Shown here in pieces: positions 22,126 through 33,615 of a stretch of 64,000 nt of DNA. Position 1 is the first letter of the stretch. Each line of letters starts with the position of its first letter. The DNA comes from Aquila chrysaetos chrysaetos. Its lineage: Eukaryota; Chordata; Aves; Accipitriformes; Accipitridae. The translations under genes and the position numbers were made by a program. The notes under the pieces were generated by a model. That model was not told the origin of the DNA. It did not search any database and was given only the letters and a program-made list of their open reading frames with translations. The stretch is taken from positions 27,930,858 through 27,994,857 of the forward strand of contig NC_044018.1 in NCBI RefSeq assembly GCF_900496995.4, written 5' to 3'.

Positions 22126-23449
22126 GTAAACATTGTTGTTGAGTAGAATTGCAAGGGGGGGGGCAACATGACACCACTCTAGTTTCAAAGTTACAAGAAG
22201 ACATTTTGAAGTTCAGTAAGGTCGTTGTTCTTCTGCAGATATGGAACTGTTGAGTACAGTTTTTTTCCAAGATTGGAGTGGTTCTGCTGTTCTTCTGGCT
22301 GTTGGAGCCCTAGACTTAATAATCTTGGCATTAATCGTATATAGGAAGAAATAATTCGTATGTATGTATAGACACAGGTTGGATCTATTTCTGCATGTGA
22401 CAGCCTCTCGAATTAGCCTGCCCTGCAGTGTAAGCTCGTTGATCCAGGTGCAGTAGAATGTGTTGGCATGGCCTCTGCATCATGGTTATGCACTACCAAG
22501 GCTTCAAAAGGGCTTAGAGTCTGGAAAAGACTGTCACATAGTCTGAACAAGGACTGATGGAGCCTCAGAAACTTTTAGCTGAGGGGTGATGTTTTGTAAA
22601 ATTCACAAAATCCAGGTTGATGTGTATCTCTCCTTCAGAAGCAGTTGTCAGCATCTGAAGAGAGCGAGCTGTGGTTTGTATTAAAGTTCACCTTCCTTTG
22701 CCTTGCAGGAGGATGGGTAGTTCTTGAGCTAGTGCATGGACCAGTGTATTAATGATTTCAGCTGGGAGAATTTGCCAGCTGGTGCACTGTCCCATAGGTA
22801 CAACAGTCAAATGAGTGTATGTGACCTGATGAGTCATTCTTGTCTGTTCTTTTGCTTTACTATTGCTTCTGAATCTTTCTGTTCTTGCAGGTTGTTCTAG
22901 TATCTGGATAATTGAGTGACAAGTGAACCTAATACTAGCAGTTGAGAACAGATCATGATGCCAATTTAATTTGCTGTATGAGAGCAGCTACAGAAGAGGA
23001 CAGCTTAAGAGTGGGATTAAGCTGCAAGGGTAGAGGAAGGTCAGGTGGCAGATGTCTTATGGTAGGGTTCTTAATAGCAGTAGCCTAGGCTCTGCATGGA
23101 GAAAGCTGGAATAATTTTTTTAATGTGGAAGAAAAAATGGAAGCAAATGCCTTTATTTCAAGGCATGTTTATTATTAATGTTTACAGAAAGCAAAAAGCA
23201 TTATTTGGTGTTTCGGAGTAAGACTTTGGATTCTTGTGCCATCAAACGATTGTGAAGTCTTTGGTAAATCCCTTGACTCTGTCTTTGCGTCAGTTTATCA
23301 GTTGCTGAAAAGGAGTTTCAGCTTAGGTGTAGTCTTGGGTCTTACAAAGTTGCTTTCAGGTAGTCTGGTACATAACTGGATCTAAATGCAAGAACGAGTG
23401 TGGGAGAAGCTAAATCTATTCCTGTTGCTTCTTGATTTCCTGTTTCTAG

Positions 23450-23530
23450 ATCATCATGGTAAGGCTGCAGAGAGTGACATTCCTCGGTTTGCACAACTAC
23501 CTTGGTCTGACTACTGAGCTGTTCACTCAT
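23450..23530 (+). CDS. PNPLA6: PNPLA6-like exon f
   Basis: The acceptor is TTTCTAG and the donor is GTAAGT. The 27 open codons begin [20 protein letters not shown] and end TTELFTH, nearly matching PNPLA6/7 at the end of the first cNMP domain. It is intact on its own, although exons on both sides are broken. Confidence 0.9.
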
Positions 23531-23945
23531 GTAAGTTTGGGGTATGCTTTATCTGTTCTTCCTATACAGCCTGTCTGTGACTGGGCACAGAGAGGTTTTC
23601 CTTCTTTCAGAAGATTGTAAAGCAAATGGTACAAACTAATTTAATAACAGCAGAAGCTGGGGAGTGAGGTACTTGCTATAACCAGCCCATAAAATGTGGT
23701 CTGCACTGATCTTGGGGAATTGGGTTGGTGGGGAAGCTTAAATTTCAAAAGTTGGAAGTAGTGCATCACTTCCCACTGGTATATGTGCCCTACTGTGCAG
23801 GTACATCAGTATGTTTCAGCAGTCCTGATATTTGTTAATGATACTGAGTTACTTCTACTTAGAACAGTTCAAAGGACGATGTACCCATGGTGGAAGAGGA
23901 TCAGGTAAAGGAACACTTAAATAAAATTGGCCATATGTAAGTCCA

Positions 23946-24090
23946 CGGGCCATGGTGGGATGCACCTAGGAGTGCTGAGGGGGCTGGCAGATACCATTGC
24001 AAGGCCACCCTTGGTAATCTTGGATAGATCACTGCAACTGGGAGAAGTATTCTAGGGGTCGATAGAGGGTCCAGTCCTGTTTAACATTAT
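23946..24090 (+). mobile_element. CR1 LINE fragment
   Basis: GGGCCATGGTGGGATGCACC and following bases resemble the CR1 segment before the reverse transcriptase core, and the end resembles the later AGTCCTGTTTAAC block. It is internally deleted and old. Confidence 0.65.
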
Positions 24091-24133
24091 GAGCGTGTGG
24101 TTTATGTTTGCCTTTTCACTTCGTTTCTTGCAG

Positions 24134-24300
24134 CAGAGCCAAGCCATCCCGCTCATCCCTGACAAGTGTAACATCTGGAGGAAGTTAAAGCAAAGCAGTA
24201 AAAAGACAAGTGTTCTGTGTATCAGAGGAAGATTGTGGAGAAAAGTTTTGAAGAAGCTGGGGAAGCACTGGAAATGGGTGATGTTCCTAGAAACGTGTAG
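24134..24300 (+). pseudogene. PNPLA6: PNPLA6-like exon g, frameshifted
   Basis: After CTTGCAG the frame reads QSQAIPLIPD, matching the PNPLA6 stretch ESQAIPL. It then needs a frame change to read VTSGGS, a stop, and KAVKRQVFCVSEED, matching the following GKAKKQVF region. A CR1 fragment lies just upstream (about 23946-24090). I judge this a decayed exon. Confidence 0.55.
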
Positions 24301-24310
24301 TAACTGTCCT

Positions 24311-27300
24311 TTGTGATGTTCTTTAATTGTTGTGCTATCGATCAGAGGATTTTTATTTGATTAGAGGAGTCAGGGATTGTTTTAAATTGGTTTCAGTTTT
24401 TAAATCAGTCTTTGGATAGTCTTCAGCTTTAATATGAAATTATTACTGTGTTGTTAATGATGTGGAGGGGGGTGAGGGTGGGTGGGGGAAAAGTGGGTCC
24501 TAATGTTGACTTCATAGGAGGAGCTGTGAGAATTCTGCACTCTCGATACTAGCAGAAGAATTGCTGAGTATGTGTAGGCTTTCAGGTTGAAGCTAAACCT
24601 AGGAAAACTGATGGAGCTGAATTTTGCCTCTGCACAAAAAAATTAATAAAAGCAGGTTTAAACAATATTTAGCATTGGTGTTTCAAAACCTTTTAACACA
24701 GCCTTTAGTAAGTTTTAAAAGTGGATAGTGAGAGATTCTTGTTGTCAGTGAAATTTATTTTACTAGGGAGTAGCTTGTTTACATTTGTGTAACTTCTGTT
24801 TCTAAATTTCATATATGTTGAAGATTTCTGGTACAGAAAACTTGTGCATGTTTTTGGAAAAAAACCTTTCTTAGGTCCCTATGCAGGGTCCGCAAAGGCT
24901 TCTAGTAAGTAGTGTTTGGTAAGACTGTGGGAAATATGTGATGTATCAAAATATATGGGGGAAGACACATGCTTTCTGGAGCACTGGGTTAGATAATATT
25001 CTGTTCATGTTCGATACTCATCTTGCAGAAGTACCGCTTCCTAAGTAGTTTGTCAAAAATTAATTTTCTGAAATAACAAATGGACTGTTGGCTAAGACAG
25101 CGTTCCCTTACTGTCTTAGCAATGGGGACGTAACAGTAATCCAGCTACCCAGACACCTGCAAATGAAGAGCATTATTAATTAATATAACTGAAACAAAGT
25201 TATATGCTATCATCTTTCATGCAAAAGACGACACACGATTGTTGCTTGGCTGATTGTCCCGAAGGTTATGTTAAATGGTTTTGTTGCTTTTAGAGGAATG
25301 TTTTTTGAGCGGGTAATAAAGGTGGTTTATCATTGAATGCTCTGCTGAGACATTTACGAGGCTGAGCTGTTTTGATGCTGCAGTATTTGTTTCAGTGAAC
25401 TTTAGTCATCCCCACTGTAGACATCTGCCTCTGAGCCAGTTTAGTTCTATGTTCAAGGTAGAGAAACTGGAACTTCTTGGGTGAATCACAGAAGGGAGGC
25501 ATCTGTCTTCCATTAGCTGAGTACCAAACTAAACATCTTGAGGTAGGTGCAAGGTCATGCTTGAATACTGTAGTCACTATGAAGGTATTTTTAGTAGAGA
25601 AGTCATAGGAAGTTTAATCAGTGAAGTAAAGGTACCCTGGATACATTAGAAGATACATGTATTGTTTACATTGACTACTAAATGGCTATTATGAGGTCTT
25701 AGAGAGTATGCAGACAAGGAGAAAGGAGGGGAGACAGGCTGAGGGAGCTCTCAGCGTCGAGGGCTTTCCCCAGTCTAAGGTCTGTAACGCTTGCTGCTAT
25801 CAAGTTAAGTTGGTGGTATGTAAAGACCAGCAGAAAGGGTAGTTGCTTCATTTTTAACAGTAGAGAGCTGATTCACTTCCTCTTCAATGTCTGCTGCGCA
25901 AATGTACAATGTCCCAGTTCCATTTTTTCATAACTTCTGTGTTACTGTCCAGAGGGATGGCTGTGATGGAGAAGTAGGATTTTGGCTAGTGATAAGTAGA
26001 TCATCTTTCTGAACCAGGGAAATAAATAAAGGGAAAATACTGAACTGACCCATGCAAGACTTGGATTTGTTGTCATACATGTTAGGTGGTTTTGCACTAT
26101 GCATTGTAAAATATACCAGCAGACTTAAGTGGTGAATGGAGTAATGCTTACTCTGAACATGGCCATTTTTCCCCCAGGTAAATGAAGTAGTTCAGTGAGA
26201 TTGGCTTATGCTGCCTTGGAAGGCTTTTAAGGTAGAGTCCATGAGTGTTCTTAGAAGCTTTTACGTGGAAGGATCCCTGCATGCCCGAGAGTGAATATGT
26301 CCATTTGTCCTTCCTTTCTCCTTTTATGTGTCATGAGAGTTCTGTGAGGGTACACATAGCTTAGCTGAGAGAGAAAATTGATTTTTATTGACAGAAAGAG
26401 CATATGTAATCCAGTGATTATGATTTGCCTTGGTTAACGGAGCTGATTTCTGATGGCTGCACTGAGGTTACAGTCACTGTTGAGCTTGCACGGGAAGTAT
26501 CTTGATGCCTGTAATGAGAAGAGCAAGATCTTCCTCCAGATGCTATTCCACTATCCTACTGTGTGTTCAGAGTCCATGGGAATATTGATTACATTTGTTA
26601 TTGATTCAGAGAGAAGAGAACTGTCTGTTTAGTACTAGAGTCATACAGGTGCTATTATCTCAGCATCTCTTTAACTTGCTTTGCTTGGCTCATAAGAATT
26701 AACAGAAACTGCTGAAAATTACTTTGGAAAAAAAATTTTGCCTCAGTTGCTCCTGGGGTTGGGGTGTAGTTTGTTCTGGTTTTTTGTATAGCTATCTAAC
26801 TTGAAACATCGTAGTTGTGTAGATGAGGAATTAATGATCCTGCCAACTTAGGCTAGTCTACTTTGTAAGTATACTAACCCTTTATGTGGAGAAAGATGTA
26901 TTTAAGTCATGTGGAGTGTCTGGGCTGGTGGACAGAAGAATTGGATGAAGGAAATAAACCAGCGGGATCTTCTGCATGTGATAACTTCATTGGTTTTGTT
27001 GTTCCTGGAAGTAAGTGTTCCCAACTTAATTTTTCTAAAGTTAATTAGCTGTCATCTTCTATTGGTTGGTTTGTTGGTTTTTTTTATCAAGACTTAAGAA
27101 AAACTGTTTCTCCTTCCTTCAAAACTGAAGCCATGACCCTACAGCATGCATGCAGGAGCCGCAGCACCACCCGCATGAGGAAAAACAGGTAGTTGGCGAG
27201 TGAGTGCTTGGAAGGAAAGAGGCAGCTGAAATACTGCCAGGGACTATGTCAGTTGCCATTGTTTTTGCAGTGACTTCATACCAGCAGAGTGTGGCAGGCA

Positions 27301-30300
27301 GTGAGCATGTGTTCACCAAACAGGATTGCATTCCACTCTTGAGTTTCCCCACTGCCTTCTGTTCTTTTGACTCAAGGGTTCTAGTTAAAGCTTGTTCTGC
27401 TGTATCCTTTCTAACTCCCATTTGAGCAACAAGACAGTTTAATCAATCGCTGTGTGGGAAGCTTATGTCTGCGACTGAGATGAAGACTTCTACTTTGAAT
27501 AGAAGTCTAGTAGACGTAAGCTTTCAGTCTTGGAATGCCTGTTCTTTTTCGTCTGATGGCTTTTTTTTAAATACGCAGAACTATGTAGAGGATGCTTTTC
27601 ATGCCTACTATCGGGTTACTTAGGTAACGTGATCATATGTCACAAGGGTGTAAATACAGAGGAGCTCCATGTTTCCAAAAGCAGCTTTCCAAAGGTCAGG
27701 GCAATCCTGGGCAAACCCGTGTAGGGGGAAGGGATGGGGGAGGAATTCGGAACTAAAAATCGGAGCCCTTCCCAAGTTTATTAGGTAATGAAATTCAATA
27801 ATGAGGAAAGACTCCACCTCAGGGCCCACCCTATTTTTGAGCAGCAATTTGTATTTAAAAAAGCAAAACTATAAGAACAATGTAGTAACAGAAAGAAAAA
27901 AGTGTAAGGGATAAAATGGAAGCTTTTCTGAATACAGTATATTTTTAGACCTATTACGCATAGAAATAAGATAGAAATGATTATAGGTTTATTTGTTAAA
28001 GCAAATTGCAGTCTCTGCCTATTACGCATAGAAATAAGATAGAAATGATTATAGGTTTATTTGTTAAAGCAAATTGCAGTCTCTGAGTGATTCTTAAACT
28101 TGTCTGTAAATCATCAGATACGTGGGTATCCTATTCAAGGTAGTTGCATAGAAAGCGTTTCCCAGTTAACATTTGCGTTACTGATTACCTCAGGTAAGTT
28201 CCTGGAAGGTGGATGGGACAGCCAAGGAGCTAATATAATTAAAATGTATTAAAATGGGTAATTCAGGAATAGAAGTTGTCAGTGACTTCAAATTCATGAA
28301 CTAAATAAGTGAGACCTCTAAGGGGAATTCTTAGGTACCTTTCAGCACAAGATGTGCATTGAAAATTTGGACAAACTGTAGAAAAGATCTGAAGTTATTT
28401 TAGGCATTGGGGGGAATGCTTTCTGTGGAGAGACTTTCAGAAGTTGCCGATCATAATGGTCTCCCTATGAAAGCTCTTGCAATATATTGGTACAAAAAAA
28501 GCTCTTTGGTTTGGTGGAGAAAAGGTTAGTAAGAATAATTTCCTGGAAAGAATAAGCAAAATCTGTTTGCTTCTTCCTGATAATCTTCAGATTGGAATGA
28601 CTGTTCTGTCTACCCCAAAGTAATTATTGTACTCTGTGCAAGAGTGGATGTGGGAATTCAGGGACATGCTGTATACAGGAGCTCAGACGAGATGGAAAGT
28701 TCCCATCAGATCTTCTGGGTCAAAAGAAAATAGGAAATAAGTAAGGGTATGAGGATGCCACTTCCTATTTTATCCTCGGCTTCAGAAACAAAAAAAGAGG
28801 CAAAAAGTTGCTCAGCTGTGTGTACTATCTGCTGTTTCTGAGAAACTGTAATAAAGAAGGTGCTTAGAGTAAGATTTTTACATTGCTCATAGATAATTCC
28901 GGTGGTGCAAAGTCAGACAGGGGCATAGCGTATGAAAGAGCCAGAGTGGCCACTTTGGCTTGGAGGACATTGCCAGCAGTCCAGTTGTGGGCAAGGTAGG
29001 TCTTTTCCTTTGGAGAGTCTGGCATGTTTCTTGTATTGTCCTTCCTTACATCATTATTCTTTGAGTAATTTAAATGTTTTCTCCCTTAACTTTGAAACGC
29101 TGCCCTTGCAACTCTGTACGAGTTGTGATATTCAATCGTCTTGAACTGGCGTGTTTTAACTCGTAGTTGTTTCAGTAGATTTTGGTGACTGTTGAGGCTT
29201 TTTAGTGCAGGTCTTGAAACTCTGTGGAGATTCCTTTGGCAAGTAATGGGAAAGCACTGCTGCAACTTCTTGGTTTTAGGTATTGCTTTCCTCTGACTCA
29301 GAAAAAGGATGATTTGGAAAGGTGAATTTGTCAGACCATGCTTTATTTGTGAGAACTACTTGGCAGCAAGGAATTAAAACCTTGTATCAGCCTGTGAACT
29401 TCTGTAGGCTTTCAGTCATGATTTATAAATCTGTTTTTCTTTTTGTGGTCTGCTTTTTATGAATACTGACCTGGAAGTTGAGAGCACAAAAAATGCTCTT
29501 GAACTATAAAACTGCAAACCAAAATCTGAAGAGAAACTGTGGCTCAGTGTGACCTTGGCGGACGTTTTATGTTTTCTTCCATCTTTGTATACAGTGTTGA
29601 TCAAGTTTTGGCTCTATTAAGCTGGCAGCTGCCCAGTTTCTGAAAAGTCTTATACTCTTCCCTTTAGCAAGCTGTGATGAGTAATTTTGTTTGACTCGAG
29701 TGTCAAGCTTTGTAGAAAAAGACAAGGACAATGAAGTCAGCAAGCTGTTGCTTTTTGGAAACGTAGGGGTTTTTAGCAGGCCACCAGTTGGGGTGGATAG
29801 AGGACATGGATGATGTGGCAAGTTTTTGCTGAGTAGATGCCAATTATAACATTTAAATCAATGCTGTTGTGTATCCGTTCTTTGCAGTCAATACTGAAGA
29901 AGACTATGATGGTGACAGAAACTTCTTCAGCAGTTTCCCATTGTAGTGCCATGCCAGATTCCTTTAATAGCTAACGTGTTGATGCCATCATCGAAGTGGC
30001 AAAGATAGACCTTTCAACCTTGACGTAAGTTACTGCAGGAAGAAATGGCTTTGGTTTTGCTTTTCGTCTCATTCTGCCAGGCAATAAAAAGTAACTTTTC
30101 TCCCTAGTATACTGTAGACTAGCTGAATGTTCTGTTCTCTAGTCTGCTGAAGTTACTAGCAGGACTGAAATAAATCTGAATTATTCTGCCATGTGGAAAG
30201 ACCGTACTGAAATGCACTGCATGAATCTTTTCTCACTGGGTACAGATTTATCCACGTGAGAAGTAAACGTGTAATTTCTGCTGTCTTGTAATTTCATGCT

Positions 30301-32510
30301 CTCAGATACTGTGTGAAGAAGCTCTGTAAAGGCATAAAGGCATTCAGGTGATTGCTGAATCTAGTAATCCTGTTGCCATAGCATTCGAGTGCCTCGTTTG
30401 GTTTTTGGAACTGAATCTCTGCATTGGGCTAATGGCTATGAGTGCATCTGACAGCTGAGTGGCTCTGCCATGCCCATTCCAAGTTAAATGCTTGACACCC
30501 TCACAATTGTCATTATTGAGTTCAGCCCGTTTATCAGCTTTGTGTTGTAAGGAGGAATGAAAATGTTTGTTTTCATCATTCTTAACGATTCCAGCTACAT
30601 TTCATTATGGAGGTGTATCTGTTCATGCAGCTAATGGGACCATTTAGTACCATTTTCCCAAATTGTCTCAAGTCAGTCACAGATTTTAGTAGCTCAAGTC
30701 TGTTGATGCTGCCAGAGGGCTGGGTGCAGCTGCTGCAGCCTCTTCCCCTGCTTTAAGAGCTGTCACCAAATGACACTTGCTGGAACTTAAAAATCCCAAA
30801 GTAAAATCTTCTAACATTCCTTGCTGACTTGCAAATCACTCCCCTTGCAACTTGAAAAATTTTGGTCATGATCTTTTATTTACCAGCAGTGAGGCTCGAG
30901 ATAGATGTTACACATTGTCGCTGATTTGACGAAGGGCTGCAGTGCTGTCTTGTTACGTTACATCTTCAGGAGATGTAACTGTCTTGTTACGTTAATGTTC
31001 ATTTCAGGCATGTATATCCGCATGAAAAGCTACGGATAACCTTGGAAGAAATTCTTGTTACAGATGGAGTGATCTCTTCTGTCAGTCTTCTGCCCTTGAT
31101 AGGACTGGCGTCAGATGCTGCATGTGACAAAAGTTTGCATCCAACATGCAACTGAAGTCTTCCTTTATAGACCTATTGGATCATGAGCAAAAATTCCAAG
31201 GTCACTGAAGCTACTGATGACAGCACTTTCCTTTCAGAATCAAAAACAAATTTCTCAGTGGCTAAGATGTTCCCATGAAACAGACAGTTTTCAGTAAAAC
31301 TAACTTTTGATGAAAATCTGTCCTTTTTATCAGCTGTAGGTGTAAAGAATAATTCCTGATGGTTTCACTTGCTCTATTTTTTTTCAACCAAAAATGAAAA
31401 GGGGAGAAATCTGGCCTAACAATTAGAATGGTAAAATGTTTACATCTCTGCTGTATTGTTTTCCTTCTGCAATAAGGTTAATGACTATGGGCAGATTCTG
31501 CTATGCTGCCTGTGCTGAACTGTATCTTACTGCGCATGCAGCACTCGTTGCTTTTAGTGGTTCTATCTCTATGGCAAAGTACTGGACACATTAGTGTTCA
31601 GCTTTGCCTTGCAGAGGTTAAGCTGCAAGACGCCAGGACTGGACGCACTGTCACTCTTCAGCATAGCGCAAGAATCACGTAATTGAGCCTAGGTTTTGAT
31701 AATAAAGTGTTGCGCTTCTGAAGATTTTGTGGTTTGGGTGAAAGTTTTGTTGAAGCAGAGGTGGCCTGAAGCGCTAGGGTTTGATGCTGGCTGCACACAG
31801 GACACCAAATTATATGGGCAGTTCCTTGAGATGGAAAGAAAATTTTTTCCGTGCCTGTGGTTGCCTGTGTTACGTACTCAGGGTTGTCATGGTGACCAGC
31901 TTTGGAGCTGGAGAGGAATCTTCTGATCAGCTGATGCATTTAGCTGGTTCAGCTCTGTTGCCAATGCAAGGGTTTGGGGTTGAGTCCAAACCAAGGGCAG
32001 GCTTTTGGAAAGACCCTGTCTCCCATGTCTCTTCAGTCAGGAGGAAAATTCCCACTCTGCTGTGCAATGCGTGTGTGAACGCACACAAGAATTCATTACT
32101 TTGGGGAAGCTTTTGGTCTACTGTGTGTATGAAAACATACGTACGCACACATATGTATGCACAGCACAGCTGAGCTGCGTGACCAGGAAAGGGGTCCGAT
32201 AAAGCAAGTGTTAGATAATCTTGTCCAGTTCCTCCATGATGTAGATGGTCTCCTCTAGTTTCACCTTCCTTGGAAAATAACTTTAATGTTTCATGATTTT
32301 TATGCCAGCTGATAACAGGTCTCTTCATTAGAGACCCTGGGAGTCTGGGGTTAAAAACGATAACTACAAAATCCTTACGAATCCAAGTCTGATCAATTGA
32401 AACAAATTAAACCTTATTTTCTTCTGGCAGTTTGGATGCTTCCTCACATTCCTGGACCTTTACATGTGCACGGAGAAGTAAATGGCACCCCCTGCCCCTT
32501 TCTTCTCCAG
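24311..32510. other. Long intron-like stretch of the PNPLA6-like copy
   Basis: AT-rich DNA without an exon, LTR or LINE that I can recognise, apart from the 68-bp tandem duplication at 27950-28085. Short ORFs have no start context or domain. The missing linker exons between the two cNMP-binding domains may be deleted or too decayed to see. Confidence 0.5.
27950..28085 (+). repeat. Perfect 68-bp tandem duplication
   Basis: CCTATTACGCATAGAAATAA and the following bases to CTCTG occur twice, head to tail, at 27950-28017 and 28018-28085 with no difference by eye. Either a recent event or an assembly artefact. Confidence 0.93.
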
Positions 32511-32618
32511 GATCCTTCATTGTTGAATGGCAAAGCGACGCTGCATCAGGTTACTGCTGGGACTGTGCTATCGAGGCAAGGAGGTGTGAGTGAGCATCAT
32601 CTGAGAGTAGAGAGAACA
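32511..32618 (+). pseudogene. PNPLA6: PNPLA6-like exon h (approach to second cNMP domain)
   Basis: After TTCTCCAG the translation reads DPSLLNGKATLHQVTAGTVL and then SRQGG, matching the family motif at the start of the second cNMP-binding domain. The next residues (VSEHHLRV) weakly resemble the expected VSLHFVLWG with a small deletion. The 3' border is uncertain: a GT follows CAAGGAG at 32583. Confidence 0.7.
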
Positions 32619-33442
32619 TAAGTCTGGCTCAGTCTTTGCCCCCCACCATAAGGTATTTATACACATTGATGATACGTACAACATCTCCCCTGACCCCTCC
32701 CAAGCCTTCTCTTCTCAGGGTGAAACAATGCCAGCTCTGAGCCTTTCTTGGCACATGGAGTAGCAGTGTAGGCAGCTGAAATGTGGTACCTGTCTGTTTT
32801 CAGCTCTCCTGTACCTTCATGAGAAGGTATGGAGTATCACACCTCCATCCTTCCTGAGGAGGTACGAAGACCAGGTGGCCTTTTTTCCTGCCCTGCACTG
32901 CAGGCTTTCAATGATACCACTCAGTTGCAGTACAGTATTTTTTCCCCCCATACAATACAAATACAGTGTTACTTGTTCACAGCAAGTACACTGAGCTTCA
33001 GGTGTAATAATACTATGTAAATAGACAAGCTTCTGCAAAGCAGATGAGGGGCAGCTCCAATTACAGTGGTGCTGTATTCTGCTCTGCTGAACTGCAAAGT
33101 CCCTCATCATGCTGCTGTCATTACCCCATCATCTCTATTTGCAATTCTGTTATTTCTTGAGATCTTACAGATGCAGCCTTGATTTTTCATAACCATACAA
33201 AGAGAAACATGTTTTTCAATATTGTGGCTCCTTAGTTTCAAATACTCATAACCTGCTTTTAATAATTCACTACTGTGTCGTCTTTTATCACCGAATTGTT
33301 CAAAAACTATAGGGAGCTTCTGGGAAAAGAGATGGTCATGATAGTACTGTCACTGTGATAATTGCTTTTAAAATCTTAGGGGATTTTATTGAGCTCTTTG
33401 TCCATTTACTCCAGAATGTTAACGTTTGCTTTGTGGTCTCAG

Positions 33443-33615
33443 GGATGCTTCACATGTAGCAACAGAAGATAGACTCGGAGGAGGACAGCTGTCTTTTCAT
33501 TACCCATCCAGGAGAATTCAGGTCAGCTTGCTGTCCTGACTGGGGAACCGCTGCTTTTCACCATCAAGGCCAATCAGGACTGCAGCTTCCTGACTCTTTC
33601 CAAGTCCCATTTTTT
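33443..33615 (+). pseudogene. PNPLA6: PNPLA6-like exon i with stop and frameshift
   Basis: The segment lies between TCTCAG and GTGAGT. The translation reads GMLHM, a TAG stop where the family has Tyr, then [21 protein letters not shown] 2-nt loss then shifts the frame, and [20 protein letters not shown] and [11 protein letters not shown] follow. The THPGE and ANxDCSFL residues favour PNPLA6. The stop and the shift together show this copy cannot encode a full protein. Confidence 0.85.

Larger units (their letters stand above)
1860..33615 (+). pseudogene. PNPLA6: PNPLA6-like gene (neuropathy target esterase), degenerate long copy
   Basis: Nine exon-like blocks in order on + match the regulatory half of PNPLA6/PNPLA7 proteins: the linker, the first cyclic-nucleotide-binding domain, the segment after it, and part of the second cyclic-nucleotide-binding domain. 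Residue choices such as TEFDVK, GGTEVVVKEVLAG and CLFITHPGE favour PNPLA6 over PNPLA7. PNPLA6 is an ER-anchored lysophospholipase/phospholipase B. Its N-terminal membrane segment and patatin catalytic domain are not visible here. The first four exons and the one at 23450 are open with good splice sites. The exons at 22016, 24134 and 33443 contain stops and/or frameshifts, and at least one expected exon between 24.3 and 32.5 kb was not found. Introns hold a provirus, CR1 and several LTRs. Family assignment is firm, and loss of function of the long copy is a strong inference. Confidence 0.85.

Noticed and set aside
21735-22142. A 135-codon ORF with an acceptor-like TCTGCAG at 21814
   Set aside because: No recognisable family. 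Its last part is better explained as a decayed PNPLA6-like exon in another frame.
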